This document shows, one piece after another, positions 45,440 through 57,916 of a stretch of DNA of 64,000 nt (positions are counted from its first letter, which is position 1; every line of letters begins with the position of its first letter). Under the pieces are notes generated by a model, which was not told where the DNA came from, searched no databases, and saw only the letters and a program-made list of their open reading frames with translations. The stretch spans positions 4,472,885 to 4,536,884 of the forward strand of contig NC_133102.1 of assembly GCF_022965805.1 (NCBI RefSeq), given 5' to 3'. This DNA comes from Primulina eburnea. Lineage: Eukaryota; Streptophyta; Magnoliopsida; Lamiales; Gesneriaceae. The position numbers were made by a program, and so were the translations under genes.

Positions 45440-47471
45440 ATGGCCACCATCGCCGCCAGCTCTGTCATGCGATTGGCCACCGCATCCTCTCGAAGTCCCG
45501 TCATTAGAATCTCACCCGGAGTAAAAACCAAGGCTACTACCTCGCCATTCGGAATATCATCTCGAACACCGCTAACTGCTCGCATTTTCAGGTTTTAGAT
45601 GCGTGCTTTATCTACTATTGCAATTGAACGTGTGATATCCTAATCCGTGGTTACGATCATAATTATTCAATATTTCAATCGGTATTTGAGCTAGGACCCC
45701 TGTGGAGTTAAGTGGCGTTAGCTTGGTGTCAATGTTACCGTACCACACTGCAACAGCCTCTGCACTGCTTAAATCCATGCTTTCTGTTGCTCCTCATGGA
45801 CAAGATTGGACTCTCGAAGGTAAATTTCTTCTTTCCGGTGTGCACATTAATTTGGTTTCGGTGTTTCGATAATTTTTCCTTAGCAATCAATTAACTTGAT
45901 GGTATTATATGGTTTCATGGCGATTCCGAGGGAAATTGGCATTTGTAACAGCTGTGGAAGTTAAAACTGTACATTCTACTCAATGGACATGCCCTAAAAA
46001 TAGTGTTTGTTGGATTAACTTTTCATAGTGAGTCCACGTAACTACGAATTCCTTGTCATTCTTTCTTGGCATGATACGTTACCGAACTATATTTTTGTGA
46101 CCTTTTGCACGTTCTTTTTTATATACAGCATAACTCTCTCAATATATTGGAAGTTTTTTTTTAATTATAGGAAAAGAGAGGATTGAATATGAGGTCACAA
46201 GAAAGAGGTGAACTGATCTCATTTATTTTTCTGCTTGAATGATAGACTATGTTGTGTGAATCCTTGCTATAGTAGGTAGTGATGCCTCCAAAGATGTATT
46301 AGCCAATAAATGAGGTTCCTTCAATGAAATTGTCCTTGGTGAATGCAAGAGTCTCTTTACCACTTAAAGGTCTGTACATAGCCGGATAGCCTTAGCCTTC
46401 CAGATCTTTAGATTCAGATGGAGCGACAATACATTGTGCTAATGGCCAGCCCAAAAAATTCAGTTAAACTGACTAAGAAATTCCATACATCATCAAAGAT
46501 TCTCAAATTAGATGGTGGGCTGTAGGAAATATGTAATTATGCCTCCTAGGTTATGGACTCTTAGTGTTTCCGGAAACATAATCTTTAGATTGTATGATAA
46601 ACTTCATGTTCGCAAAAAGTCTTTCATCACATTCCTTTTTTCTCTTATCTCTTTGGGAAGTTTTCAGTATACTCTTTGGAATCTTATTGAATGAGCCAAA
46701 TACTTTATGGAAAAAATGTTTGGCGAATCCAATATAATCGCTAATTTATTATGTAGCAGCTTTAGAGATTGATGACGAATTGAATTGACAAATTTACCAT
46801 ATGGTAACTGGATGACACGAGGACTCTATAGCTTGAAAATTCTGTTTGTTCTTGAAGATGAAATTAATCTGTCAGCTGCATTTATAGCTGACTCAGTAAT
46901 TTGTAGACCATGCTAGTGTGTGGTATTCATCAGATTTCAAAGATGATGTATGATGTATGGTCAAAGCAGGAGTTTTATTTATTTGAGCACACTAGGAGAA
47001 TGCCCGATTTTAGAGTCAGAATGAGCTCAGCACGGAAAATCTGGAGTTATTTTTCCTTCGTTTTTTTGTTGGAGGAACAAACGTGATCTAAAGAGTGAGT
47101 TGATTATTCCTAAGTAATATGGGACTCTTGATATTTGTAACTTGTGCATTACTATCTCAACTTCTGTTCCTTGGGACCACCTGTAATTTCCAGCAGTAGT
47201 TTTCCCTGTGACCTTTTATTTGTGCTATTTTTCTGTTTAGGGTTGTGATTACCGCTCATTGGCTGACATGGGACCTGGAGGTTTTCAACTTTCTGCCAGT
47301 TTTTTTTTTAAAGCTGAAATTTGTATTTTTTCTATTTGTAAGACTAAGCTGGTCTTTTTTAGGGGATCACGCCTTGTTCTCTTTGCTTCTTGCTCTCCTT
47401 TTAGCTGTGTATGGCTACATTTGCTATTCTCTTCGTAAAACACTCTGTTTTCCTGCATTGTAGATGGATGA
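45440..47471 (+). CDS. NOXY2-like small mitochondrial protein (NONRESPONDING TO OXYLIPINS 2 family)
   Basis: Small plant protein of the NOXY2 group; the Arabidopsis founder is mitochondrial and affects 9-lipoxygenase oxylipin responses. Exon 1 45440-45591 encodes an Ala/Ser/Arg-rich presequence (MATIAASSVMRLATASSRSP) ending PLTARIFR. Exon 2 45695-45819 encodes the conserved core TPVELSGVSLVSMLPYHTAT then ASALLKSMLSVAPHGQDWTL. Donor GAAG|GTAAAT leads to a proposed terminal exon of only 8 nt (47464-47471), giving E-D-G-stop and 94 residues in total. Exons 1 and 2 are secure by phase and family match. The last exon rests on a good polypyrimidine-TGTAG acceptor and family length, and alternative 3' exons are common in this family. 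The 1.6 kb intron carries no other recognisable gene. Confidence 0.82.
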
Positions 47472-47805
47472 TGTTAAAATGTGGTGAGACGGGTGTTGGA
47501 GATCCATGGATATCGTCAATGTTCCAAGAAATGTTGGAAACGAGCGAATCTATGATAACTATCAATCGATCGAACCGAGTGTCACCCACAAGTTTGGCGA
47601 CTATATCACCTTTGATAAAATTAAGACACCTGATTGTAATCGAACGCAAGTTTTCTGATTATTCTCGTTGTTGTATACCACTTTCAACTTTCAGGTCCTT
47701 TACATTGTGACGTTCACTTTGTGTTGCAAAATTTGACATTAAGGTTTTCCGTTGGCTTCTCGTGTAGGGGAGAACACGAACCAGGACTCGAGCTTGAAAG
47801 TATGA

Positions 47806-47855
47806 ATAAATATTTAAACTTAAGTATGAATAAATATTTAAACTTGAGTTTGAGT
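47806..47855. repeat. Tandem duplication, 24 bp unit
   Basis: TATGAATAAATATTTAAACT occurs twice in tandem (about 47802 and 47826), within AT-rich sequence 3' of the NOXY2-like gene. Confidence 0.75.
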
Positions 47856-47879
47856 TCAACAGATGAAAATACCCTCGAG

Positions 47880-48620
47880 TTTTGTAGAATTATTAATTGG
47901 TAAATATTTGCTTTATGATAAATTTAAGGGAGAATGGTATTTCCAAAAATTTTTGAGAAATTATTACGCAAACTCGAATGTTCGAGCTCAACTTGAAATT
48001 ATTACAAATGGATTCGTATTGTGCACAAATCCAGTAAGAGCTTGAGATCATATATCTCAAATTTAAATGATGTCGGTATTGCTCGACGCATGTTCACATT
48101 CTTTGATTTCTTAAATAAAACATCATTAATTACCATTATTATATTATTAAACACCTAATAATTTAAAATCAGTAATAGATCTATGTTTTTTGAGCTGAGG
48201 AGATGTCAAAATTGGGTTTCATACTCAAGATCTCAACTTAAATTTGGAACTTTGGTACCAGATGAATAGAAGTCATCGGCTAAAAATAGATCTATTTATT
48301 TTATTTTCAGATAGAGAGCTAATTTCTCACTAAACCGTATTAGAATGTAACCAAAACCCCAGAGAGCAAATAACAATCGAGAAGATGCACAAAGAGGCAG
48401 CAAAAATTTAACAATCTGCTGTTCCACATTTGTAAAACGCTACAATCTATAAGTTATATAAGGAGATAGATATACTACAAGACAATCTTCTGGACACGCC
48501 TACAGTGAAACCGAAGTTATATTATATATGTTAATTACCCTTGCACGGAAAAGAAACAAAGATGAACATGTATACCAAAAGCCTGATTAATCATGATAAA
48601 TTAAACTCCAATAGCATCAA
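47880..48620. other. Intergenic between convergent genes
   Basis: No gene or defined repeat seen. The right part should include the OB-fold gene 3' UTR. Confidence 0.35.
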
Positions 48621-48627
48621 TGTGGAG

Positions 48628-51600
48628 TCACTTTCCAGATTCTTCGACAGCATTAACCAATTCGTACTCAACCAAGGAAAGATTGTTGTCCTCTTTGACC
48701 ACAAATTTTGCAGGCTCCGTGACTTCAATAAGACCCCATTTATCAACAGCTAGCCTCATGGACCCCTTGAACATGTCAACCTTTGCATTCCGTAGTATCA
48801 CAGTATTACCTGGCTGCATCAACTCGACTGCAAGAAAATTGCAACTTTTCATTGAAAAAAATGGATACATAATTCGCGAAGAAGTTTATATCCTTAAAAT
48901 GGAAATGCTTTTAAAAAGCACCATGGCATCAAGAACTAAAAGCATTCGCATTCTGAATTGATCAACACAAAGCACAACGATATAAGAAAAAAGAAGTGAC
49001 AAAAATCAACAATTGCGATCTTCAAGTAGAGTCACGAAATCTGACAATTTATTTAGATCACCACAAAGGTTAAAGAAAATGGATATGAAAGAAACCTCTT
49101 CCAAAATCATGAAGCAAAACAAAAAAATTAAATATGGAAGGATAAAACATCAAAGTCGTCAATCGTAATCTACTACTAGAGACAGATAAACCAAGCAGCC
49201 AACAAATCAGGAAAGCTTCACTAAAACACAAATGTCATAAAAAAGATACTTCGTCCATACGCGTACACCTAAACATCCAAAAAAGATTACTCTTCTCACC
49301 ATAAATACCGAAGAACTATTTCTGCTCACCACTTTCCAGACGAGAAGAGATGGATGGAACTATGGTTTGCAAGGCATTAGATCTGGTGCTGTGCTACTAC
49401 AGCACAATTTTGGAGACAATCACTATGCACAATGCTACTTCTAAGCAAAAAGGAATAGCATCTATCACACAATACAAATAACACTAAGTGGTTAAATTAG
49501 TTTGGTATATTATCATAACATCAGAATCTGACAAAATATATTGATCTCACGTGCGACAACTTGAGATAATAAATATGAAAATAAAGAATAAATTAGACAT
49601 CAAGATTTACGTGGAAAACCCCTAAAAACTATTAGGGAAAAAACCACGAGCAAGATGAAGAGATTCCACTATAATATTTTATGGTGTACAACCACTCACT
49701 GTGTTTCCAAATATAACACACATTTTTTTAATACATGAGAACAAACACCTCACAAATATTATACAACTAAACACTCAAATGCTGAAAGATGAGAGAAAAC
49801 TCGATGAAAGAATGATTTCTGAATGAGGGGAGTTGTCAGTGTAAAAACGCGTATGAAAACGCGTCTTCCCATCTGAACCAATCCGTTGTCAAATTTGATA
49901 CACACTGAATAATTTAGCTCAATAATGATGACACACAACCAATGCATTTAATGTATTTCCTGTGTTACCAGTTAGAAGGTGTAACTTTTGTCAGCAAAGA
50001 AATGATGGCAACACAGGAAATGCATTAAATGCATTGGTTGGATGTCATCGTTATTAAGCTAAATCATTCAGTGTGTATCAAATTTGACTGAATGCATGAC
50101 ATCCAATCAATGCATTTCCTGTGTTGTCAGTTAGAAGGTGTAAATTTTGTCGGCAAAGAAATGATGGCAACACGGGAAATGCATTGGTTGGATGTCATCG
50201 TTATCGAGCTAAATTATTCAGTGCGTATCGAATTTGACAACGGATTCATTCATATGGGAAGACGCGTTTTCACACTGACGAGGAGTTCTATAAATAAAAC
50301 TCCCCCATCTCATTCAGAAATCATCTTTTTATCAAGTTCTCTTTCATCTTATAATATCAGAAAAGATTTTTTGAGATTTTTTTATTAAGACGAGATTATT
50401 TTGTTCAGTCTATTAAATTATTATAGACATAATAACGGACATGTACGAGATAACAAAGTTCAATGAAAATAATTTTATGCTATGAAAAATAAAGATACAA
50501 GCAGTTTTACGAAAAAAGAATTGTTTGACCGCTATTGGAGATAGACCTGTGAAACTGACAGACGATGAAAATTGGAATGAGATGAATTATAATGTTGTTG
50601 TCAATTTACATTTGGCTATAGTAGACGAGGTACTGTCAAGTATTGTAAGAGGTCAAATCACTACACAACAATTATTATAATATAAATGTATTGTTGTATC
50701 CGTAAAAATTCTCTACATCATCGTAAAACTACAGTCAAACTGAAACAAAGTGGAACAAAGTAACATCGAATACAACTTCCAAAAAACTTTGAATGAATAA
50801 AAAATTTAAAAGGCATGAAATTTTTTTAAACTGCAGCACGCTCACTGATTTACCTCAAAAGCAACATTCGCTCAAAATGTTAAAATGAAAAGTTGAAAAC
50901 CATCAAGTAAAGCATATATATCCTCGAGTTACAAGTTCCAAGCAACAAATAGAAATTCTATAAAGAATAACAATTGAACACGAATTATTCTTCCAGTACG
51001 AAATATTTGGGATGTCTCCCTTCCTCTACTGGCATTTTGCCAGACCAAACTTCATTTTATGTATACGAGCCCTTTAAACAAACAGCCAAACAGGTTCCCA
51101 ACTGCTGTAATTTGACAAATATTCTCACCACTCTGAAATAATCAACAAACACCTTTAGCATCAATCAACAATATTTGAAAGACTTTATGTCAATTCCACC
51201 GAATAATTTTTTTGTTTCCATGGGTGCACCAGCCATTGCATTTGTGTCTAGACACCATAACGAAACACAAATAACAAACCAGCACAACACACCATGGCAA
51301 TGGCACTGTTGTGTATAATATTCCAACTCTATACAGGCCAAGAATTGAGAAACACCCTTTCTTCTTCTTCTTTTTTAAGTAAGGGAAACACCTCTATGTC
51401 TCAAAAGCCACCGATGAATCCAAACAACCTTCAAGCTTAAGACTTCAACATCAGAATTAAAAAAGGGTCATAGCATCCAACGTAAACACGCGAAACAATG
51501 GACACGATGTATTATCAGAAACATATTTCCTGACTAACAGCAGTCGCATTTAGTGCTCGATTGCGTTAATGGAACAAGAATATGAGTGCGCGTGCATGAT

Positions 51601-51896
51601 AGTATCAAGGAGGGCAGACCTTGATTGTCACGAGCAGTGTAGAGTATAGAGCCGGTTTCATCGCCGATGAGGCATTCCGCGATTTTGAGACTCAGATAAC
51701 GGCCTCCAGGGAGAGCCGAATTGCGTGACGCCCTGTTGACAACGGTATTTGAGCTTATCACTTTAACAACTATGGTGTGCCCAGATGTCTCCGGTTTCAG
51801 AGAATCGATTTTGACAAACACGGGCTGTCGCAGCTGAGGCTTCTGTGCGGAGGGCGCGGCACCACCTTGTTGCTTCGTTGCTTTCGGAGGAGCCAT
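48628..51896 (-). CDS. OB-fold nucleic-acid-binding protein (At4g28440-like)
   Basis: Two exons, 51896-51620 and 48827-48628, join in phase to give 158 residues, the usual length of this plant family. Residues 1-25 are Ala/Lys/Gln-rich and likely flexible. The OB fold starts at RQPVFVKIDSLKPETSGHTI and continues through IAECLIGDETGSILYTARDN, then VELMQPGNTVILRNAKVDMF and RLAVDKWGLIEV; the tail is FVVKEDNNLSLVEYELVNAV. This architecture resembles the SOSS-B/hSSB-type single-strand-binding fold, but the plant proteins are characterised only as OB-fold-like. The intron is 2.8 kb, long for the family in compact genomes, and holds a hairpin-forming insertion (49813-50323). No frame breaks. Confidence 0.92.
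49470..50400. mobile_element. Inverted-repeat insertion, probably retroelement-derived, in the OB-fold gene intron
   Basis: Arm 49813-49950 is complementary to 50179-50323 (shared words CATTCAGAAATCA, GGGAAGACGCGTTTT, TTTGACAACGGATT and GAGCTAAATTATTCAGTG). Between them a ~75 bp unit (CAGTTAGAAGGTGTAA followed later by GCAAAGAAATGATGGCAACA) occurs twice in direct orientation at about 49970 and 50130, with another partial copy near 50030. TCTATAAATAAAACTCCC at 50287 looks like a promoter. AGATTTACGTGGAAAACCCC at about 49603 is a phrase common in plant LTR elements. No coding domain is present. Confidence 0.6.
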
Positions 51897-52659
51897 GAGA
51901 TCTGAGATGAGCAAAAATGGGGAAAGTGAAATCAACTATTTGATTCGAAATTGTACAAACAGCGACATACCTCAGCCCTAATTTGCTGTTAATGCCATCA
52001 AAATTCCAATGTTCGCCTACACTGGATGCTCGTTATTTACCCGACATCGTTTTCATTTGATAAACATAGACATCTTCAACAATATCTTACTTTTTCCAAT
52101 AATTATATGAAAGATAAACGTTACTTATCTTCCTATAATTACGAAATCTTATTATATCAAAACTCTATATATTTTTAATCATATATATAATATATAGTAA
52201 AAAAAAATCAATTATCATTTATTCGATCCATATATGATCGATCATTTATACAATATATAGTAAAAATATCAATGATCATCTTATCGATCCATATATGATC
52301 GAGCTAAAACTTTAAAATGATAGCCAATTTAAACATAAACAAAATTTTTGAACAAATTGAAAATTAAGTTCGAGATTCGAGTATTGAAAAGCAAAATCGA
52401 TGGCTCAAACTTTTAGCGTACTTGCGTTTGTTTCTCATTTTTGATTATTTTACAGTTAATTTTCATTTTTAGTCACGTAACTTATATATTGTTTTTGGTT
52501 TTTTTTTATTCGAGTTGATCGCGTCTGTCGGTAAAAAAAAAAAAAATTGACCGAAAATGAAAACAAGTGCACATTAATAAATGAGAAAAATGGGAAAAAA
52601 AACTATAGTTACTAAATTAAAAATGAAAATTCATCCTAATAACTTAAAAGACATCCACC

Positions 52660-52663
52660 AAAG

Positions 52664-52708
<45 letters not shown>

Positions 52709-52720
52709 TATATATATGAA
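52660..52720. repeat. (TA)n microsatellite
   Basis: Two long TA runs separated by a phase slip. Confidence 0.95.
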
Positions 52721-52739
52721 AAAATTCCACTCTCGTAAT

Positions 52740-53340
52740 TCATCCCACCATACCTAGTATGTCATTTTTTTGACGTGGTTTCGTGACCTTGTATTAATGA
52801 GATAATTCATCACCTTAAATAAAGAGAAGGATTCTTAATCCAAATATAATTTGTGATGGCATCTTGTTTGTTAAATTATCATGCTAATCAAATTAACGAC
52901 GGTTAATGTTGAGACGGTTCTATCACAGATTCACAACGGACATAAGTAAGAATTGTTATTTTTTCAACACAAGACTAACAATGATTTCATACAACTGTTG
53001 CTAATATTTTTTTTCAATTTTCTGTCGTGATGATTTATTTATACATATAAATTTTAAAATAAGAAAAATCTTGAGCACTATTTTTTGTGCATGTTATGTG
53101 CGTAAACTGTGCATGTTATGTGCGTTTTAATTAAACGCACGTAATATGCACAAAGGATTTATAGTAATTACTATTTCTTTTAAAAAAATTAACCTCATAT
53201 TAAAAATTCACGAACTTGCACAACTATCTGCTATATATTCCTCTCTCTCGCTTTTCATTTATAAATAATTGTTTTCGATTTTATTTGCACTCAATTAATG
53301 CAAGGTGGCCAAATGAACAAAATCCCTGAGCCACGTATCT
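52740..53340. other. ERF-like upstream region
   Basis: No gene seen. A TATA-like CTATATATTC occurs at 53351. The word TGTGCATGTTATGTGCGT is repeated nearby (about 53085-53120). Confidence 0.4.
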
Positions 53341-53426
53341 CCTCCGCCCCTCTATATATTCTCCTCTCCAGCTTCATTTCACAGTATAAGTAATTAAACT
53401 ACGTACATTTTCAGCACAGAAGATCT

Positions 53427-54087
53427 ATGGCTCCGCAAAAGGGTGAGAAGAAAGTCAGCAGTTCCGACGATGAAGTGCACTACCGTGATGTGAGAAAGCG
53501 GCCGTGGGGGAGGTATGGGGAGGAGATCATTCAACACGGGAGTGGAGGCAGCCAGAGCATACGACGCTGCCCGCAGGTTCTGTGGCTGGAGGGCTAAAAC
53601 TTATTTCCCTTCGGAACCCGTGATGGCTGCCAGCCAAAGCAGCACCGTGGAGTCCTCCAAAGGTAAAAAAGCTTCTCCGACGGCTCTGGTCCAGGCCTCA
53701 GTCTCGGCAGGCGCGAAGCTATTTCCTTTCCGAGATGGCGAGATCGAGAATGGGTTCATCAAACTCCTCCCCACCGCTGCTGCCTTCGCCGGTTTGAAGA
53801 TCAACCCCGTGCAGACCAGTATTCTGAAACATAGACAAGAATCCCGAAAGGAAATCGCTGACATGAGGAACGCAATGCAGCGTGTGTCCGTAGCCGCGGA
53901 TTACACATGCCAATTTGTCCGACAAACAGCGAAACTGACTCGTCCTCACCCCGTTGTCGACGGGGCTCCGGAGGTACCCACCCCTCCAGTCAGTAGCGGA
54001 GTCAATCTGGATCTCAAACTCAGCCCATTGACGACGTTTGACTCGGTGGATCTGCGGCATTTTTTCAATGTTTTTCATTCCCCGTAA
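53427..54087 (+). pseudogene. Class II ERF repressor with broken AP2 domain and intact EAR motif
   Basis: From the ATG at 53427 the frame reads MAPQKGEKKVSSSDDEVHYR then DVRKRPWGRYGEEI, the first strands of an AP2/ERF domain (normally HYRGVRKRPWGRYAAEIRD). It then leaves frame and stops near 53595. In the +1 frame the domain resumes as FNTGVEAARAYDAARRFCGW then RAKTYFPSE. The central strand that should carry the RVWLGTF-type core is missing, so a deletion of roughly 15 codons also shifted the frame. The second frame stays open to 54087 and ends in an EAR-type repression motif (VNLDLKLSPL) plus DLRHFF, as in ERF3/4/8-type repressors. An ATG at 53515 could start a 190-residue protein with half an AP2 domain and the EAR. 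DNA binding by such a protein is unlikely. Confidence 0.8.
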
Positions 54088-54532
54088 GAAACGAAAGATC
54101 GTGCATCGTGCATGTAGTTTGTAAACAACGGTGATAATTAATATACCAACAAGAAAATTTTCACAAAGGCTGCGATTAAATCGAATCAAAGCAAAGCAAA
54201 TCCAAACTCCAGTCTCCATTCTCCATTTAAAAGTTGACTTAATTTTCAAATTTATTTCTCATCAGGTAACTTATCAGGTAAGATCTCGCCTGGGTGACTC
54301 CAGCGCCCCGTGCATTTTTGCAAGTGTGGTACGGACATTTCAATTAAGATTATTTCATGTTACATTTGGAGTATTTCTCTCTCTGTGATTTGATCAAAAG
54401 TTAGTGTTTGTATTATTAACATATATGTCAACTTTTATAAAAATGTTAGAAACTCGGATGATCTAATTACTCACATTTGGACAACCGAACATGCATGAAT
54501 TGTATATGCTCCTGATATTGCGGTACCACGAG

Positions 54533-55471
54533 TAGAAGTGGGAAAAATATCGAAAATTTAGGTATATCTCACATACCATATCGACATATACCGAACAAAC
54601 CAAAATTAACAGTATACGTATACCGTATCAAAATTTTCGGTACGGTATATGATATGTATTTTAAATTTTACCGAAATACTAAAAATTTCACTTATAAATT
54701 GGGGTATTTTAAGATTTCAATTTCTATTTTATTGTACTGGGATTCATACTTTAATCCAACAATTTGGGTTTGGACTAAAAAACAAGGATTTCTCGTTTAT
54801 CTTAAGTCCTCTTTCGTGTATTTGCAGAGTGCCCTAACTCTGACTTTATCCTCCAAACCGAGGAAGCTTTTGCATAGAGTTCGTTGGGAAGAAGCCAAGA
54901 ATGCAGCAGCATATGTTTGTCTCGCACCATTCTGAATCGCCACGTTGTTCTCCTAGAGTCCCTCACCATCTGGTTGTTCGTTAGGAACAACCAATGTCGG
55001 CGCCGCAGTGAGCTTTGAGCAGGGAGAGGGTGCTCGTTAAAGAGCCAAACTTTGATTAGATTCTGGCCTTTATGTATTTATTTGTTCACTAGTAGAATTT
55101 TTATGGCTTCATTCTATTCCAGGATATAAGAAATGCTTTATGGCTTCGGGGAATTGAAAGATTCTTGCCTATATGTATTCCTACTGAATGGTAACATAGC
55201 CTAAATATATAATGGTGAAATATGCTCTTGTCGAGAGTGTACATCCAAATTAGTCTTTCAATTTAATTTGTACTTTAATTGTGATCAATTTGCGTTGCTA
55301 GATGATGAAAAAGGTTTTTTTGTACATATAATTTTGGTATCAATAGCAATTTACCGATTTATACCGAAATTTCGACACGATATCGGCATCCGATGTTTCA
55401 ATACCGTATCTTTAGGTACGGTATATATTATTGTTTGGAACACTCGGATATACCGTACCGAACCACCCCTA
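54533..55471. mobile_element. Non-autonomous hAT-type element, 939 bp, with 8 bp target duplication
   Basis: Left end TAGAAGTGGGAAAAATATCG, right end ACCGTACCGAACCACCCCTA (complement starts TAGGGGTGGTTCGG). Flanks are ACCACGAG (54525-54532) and ACCACTAG (55472-55479), 7 of 8 identical. Subterminal regions are full of GGTATA/TATACC words, while the interior (about 54815-55020) is more GC-rich and unlike the ends. No transposase is present. The left end is more decayed than the right. Confidence 0.75.
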
Positions 55472-55479
55472 ACCACTAG

Positions 55480-56000
55480 CTCCCACGTATTTGTGCCACT
55501 TTACCTTTTTTTAATTACAAATATCGCGTCATTTTTTTTTTGGTCTAAATTCTCTCATAAATATAAGTGTGACATTAAAGTCAAAGACAATTACGTACCA
55601 GCGAACAGATTTTATATATATAATTTTTAAGTTTTTGCATTTTCATGAACGTTATATTAAGATTGTAATTAAGAATATATTCAACATTATTGAGGAGCCT
55701 CTATCTAGTTTAATTAATTTAAAGAAAATTAATGTTTTTGTATATATCAGTATTTAAATTTAATAAAGCCGATTCTCTCTCGGCCGTATATAAAATTACA
55801 TAATTTGATGTAAAATTCTCGCATTAGTTCGGATGAGTAATTATTTATTGAAATATATGAGGAATTTATTGCTTCTCAACGATCCTCATTACGATAATTA
55901 ACTATTTTTTGAACTGATTGAAATATAATTACATGGAATCTCGATCGTGCAAGATTGAAAACCTAACCAAAAAAATATAACTTATAGCAGTACAAATCAT
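55480..56000. other. Intergenic, nothing recognised
   Basis: AT-rich; no ORF with a recognisable domain. Confidence 0.35.
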
Positions 56001-56160
56001 GACAAAAACTTGTGTGAGACGATATCACGGGTCGTATTTTGTGAGACAGATCTCTTATTTGAGTCATCTATTAAAAAGTATTACTTTTTATGCTAAGAAT
56101 ATTACTTTTTATTGTGATATCACAGATAAAGATTCGTAAGACCGTTTCACAATAGATCAC
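56001..56160. mobile_element. MITE copy, same family, with internal deletion
   Basis: Left end GACAAAAACTTGTGTGAGAC then GATATCACGGGTCGTATTTT. The middle is shortened (the CGGTAGGGTTGACC part is missing), and the right end is GATTCGTAAGACCGTTTCAC. A weaker relative lies at about 56321-56410. Confidence 0.8.
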
Positions 56161-56419
56161 AAATCAAATATTCAAACGTACGATAATCTGACCCTTTGCC
56201 ACTTCAAGTATTACATGTGTATTACTGAATATTTATTAAAGGAAAATATCAATTAACTATTTCAGATTATTTTTTGAAGTGGGTTTAATCATTAATGGAT
56301 TATCAAAAACTCTAGTATATTAGTCAATTTTGTGAGACATATCTTCTATTTGTGTCAACCATGAAAAAATGTCATTTTTTAATATAAATATGACTATGAT
56401 TCTTACGAATAAAATCCTT

Positions 56420-57830
56420 GACACCAACAAATTGATGCATCCTGGATATTTCGCCGGTCCACGATTTATAAAACCAAACGGGCTTTTCGATTCGCCCTGG
56501 CTTGGCCCAATAATATATTTAGTAATCCGTGGCTTGGTTCTTTATATATTTACAAACGGCCCAAATATTATGAACTTGTTTTGGTTGGGCTTTAACACGT
56601 TCCCGATTTAAAAATCTTTAATCTTTTTCATAATATAAAATATAAAAAAAAAGATAAATTTCAGTCACAATAAAGGGTAAATCCAACATTTTATTAACTG
56701 CCAATAAAATTCAAATTTAGGCGATAATTTTGATTTCAGATGGTACATGTTACTCATTCGTGGTACACATATTATATAAATTTATATTAAATTATTGGCT
56801 AATTTTTTTAAAAAAAAAATTAAAATTTTGTAACACAAATATTAAGAAAACCTACAATTAAAACCTATGTTTTAAAATAGGCTAACATCTATTTGGATAT
56901 GAATTTTGTCCATGTGAGAAAAACTATATCCTGCATCATAAGGCTAGTGAGACGGCCGGTCCGCCGTTTTAATGGTTGATAAATTATGAATCCAACTTAC
57001 CTATTTTATGTGAAGATCAATTTTTATGGCGAGATATGTTCGAATTAATTGACCAAATTAATTTGAATAATTAAATCAACTATAGAATATGTACACGAGA
57101 CATGTTGACTCGCTGCAAATGTGAGGTGAAAAATAATACTTTTGATATGATAAATAATAATTTTCCCCCGAGTCGGATCAGATCGGATAGTAAATTCATC
57201 TAAAAAAAGTGATCAGTGAGATCTAATACGATTTTTTGTGTTAATTATATAGTTTTAAAAATTTATAACAAAATTATATTGTATTATATTGGAATAAAGA
57301 TAAAAATACCATGCACATTCAATGCACACAATTAGCACGTGCAGAGAATGCTGGTTATTTATTGTAAGAAATGGAGTGGAAACTTTGCTGAAGCCTTAAG
57401 CCTTTTGGTTTATTGAAAAAAAAAAGGTAATTCTATTTTTTGCGTAAACAAAAAAAAGAACTCCAATTTTTTAAATATTTTATTTAATTAATTAAGATTG
57501 TATTTTAAATAAAAATATTGTTAACAACCATTTTTAAATTTATATACGATAATTCACCATTTATTTTTTATTATTTTAGTATAATATATTAATTTATTCC
57601 CACCACATACATTTAATTGATAATTCTCCCTTTCATTTTAAATTGGATTTATTAAATTAAATTTTAAGAGAAATTTGCTTATTGGTTTAGCTAAAAACTT
57701 GAAAAGACTTTGAGTGAAAGGTGCTATTATAATAATTATTATATATTTATATAAGAATAAATATATATATAATAAAAAATAATAATATGATAATTATTTA
57801 GTGTGAATTTCCTGAAATAAATCTTCCATC
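56420..57830. other. Intergenic, FES1-like upstream region
   Basis: Very AT-rich; no gene seen. The last ~80 bases before 57917 are GC-richer and should be the FES1-like 5' UTR. Confidence 0.4.
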
Positions 57831-57916
57831 CAAGAAAGTTACAGCGGCAGTCTTACGAGTCACCTCAGGCGCTGGTACCCAGAGACACCTTTTGCTTCCC
57901 CGCCCAAACACCCGCA

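Noticed and set aside
47245..47463. Hydrophobic 72-codon ORF resembling a small membrane protein
   Set aside because: T-rich intron and polypyrimidine sequence before the proposed NOXY2-like acceptor translates as Phe/Leu; no family match.
53601..54249. Minus-strand ORFs of 87 and 176 codons over the ERF remnant
   Set aside because: They mirror the GC-rich ERF coding strand and show no domain.
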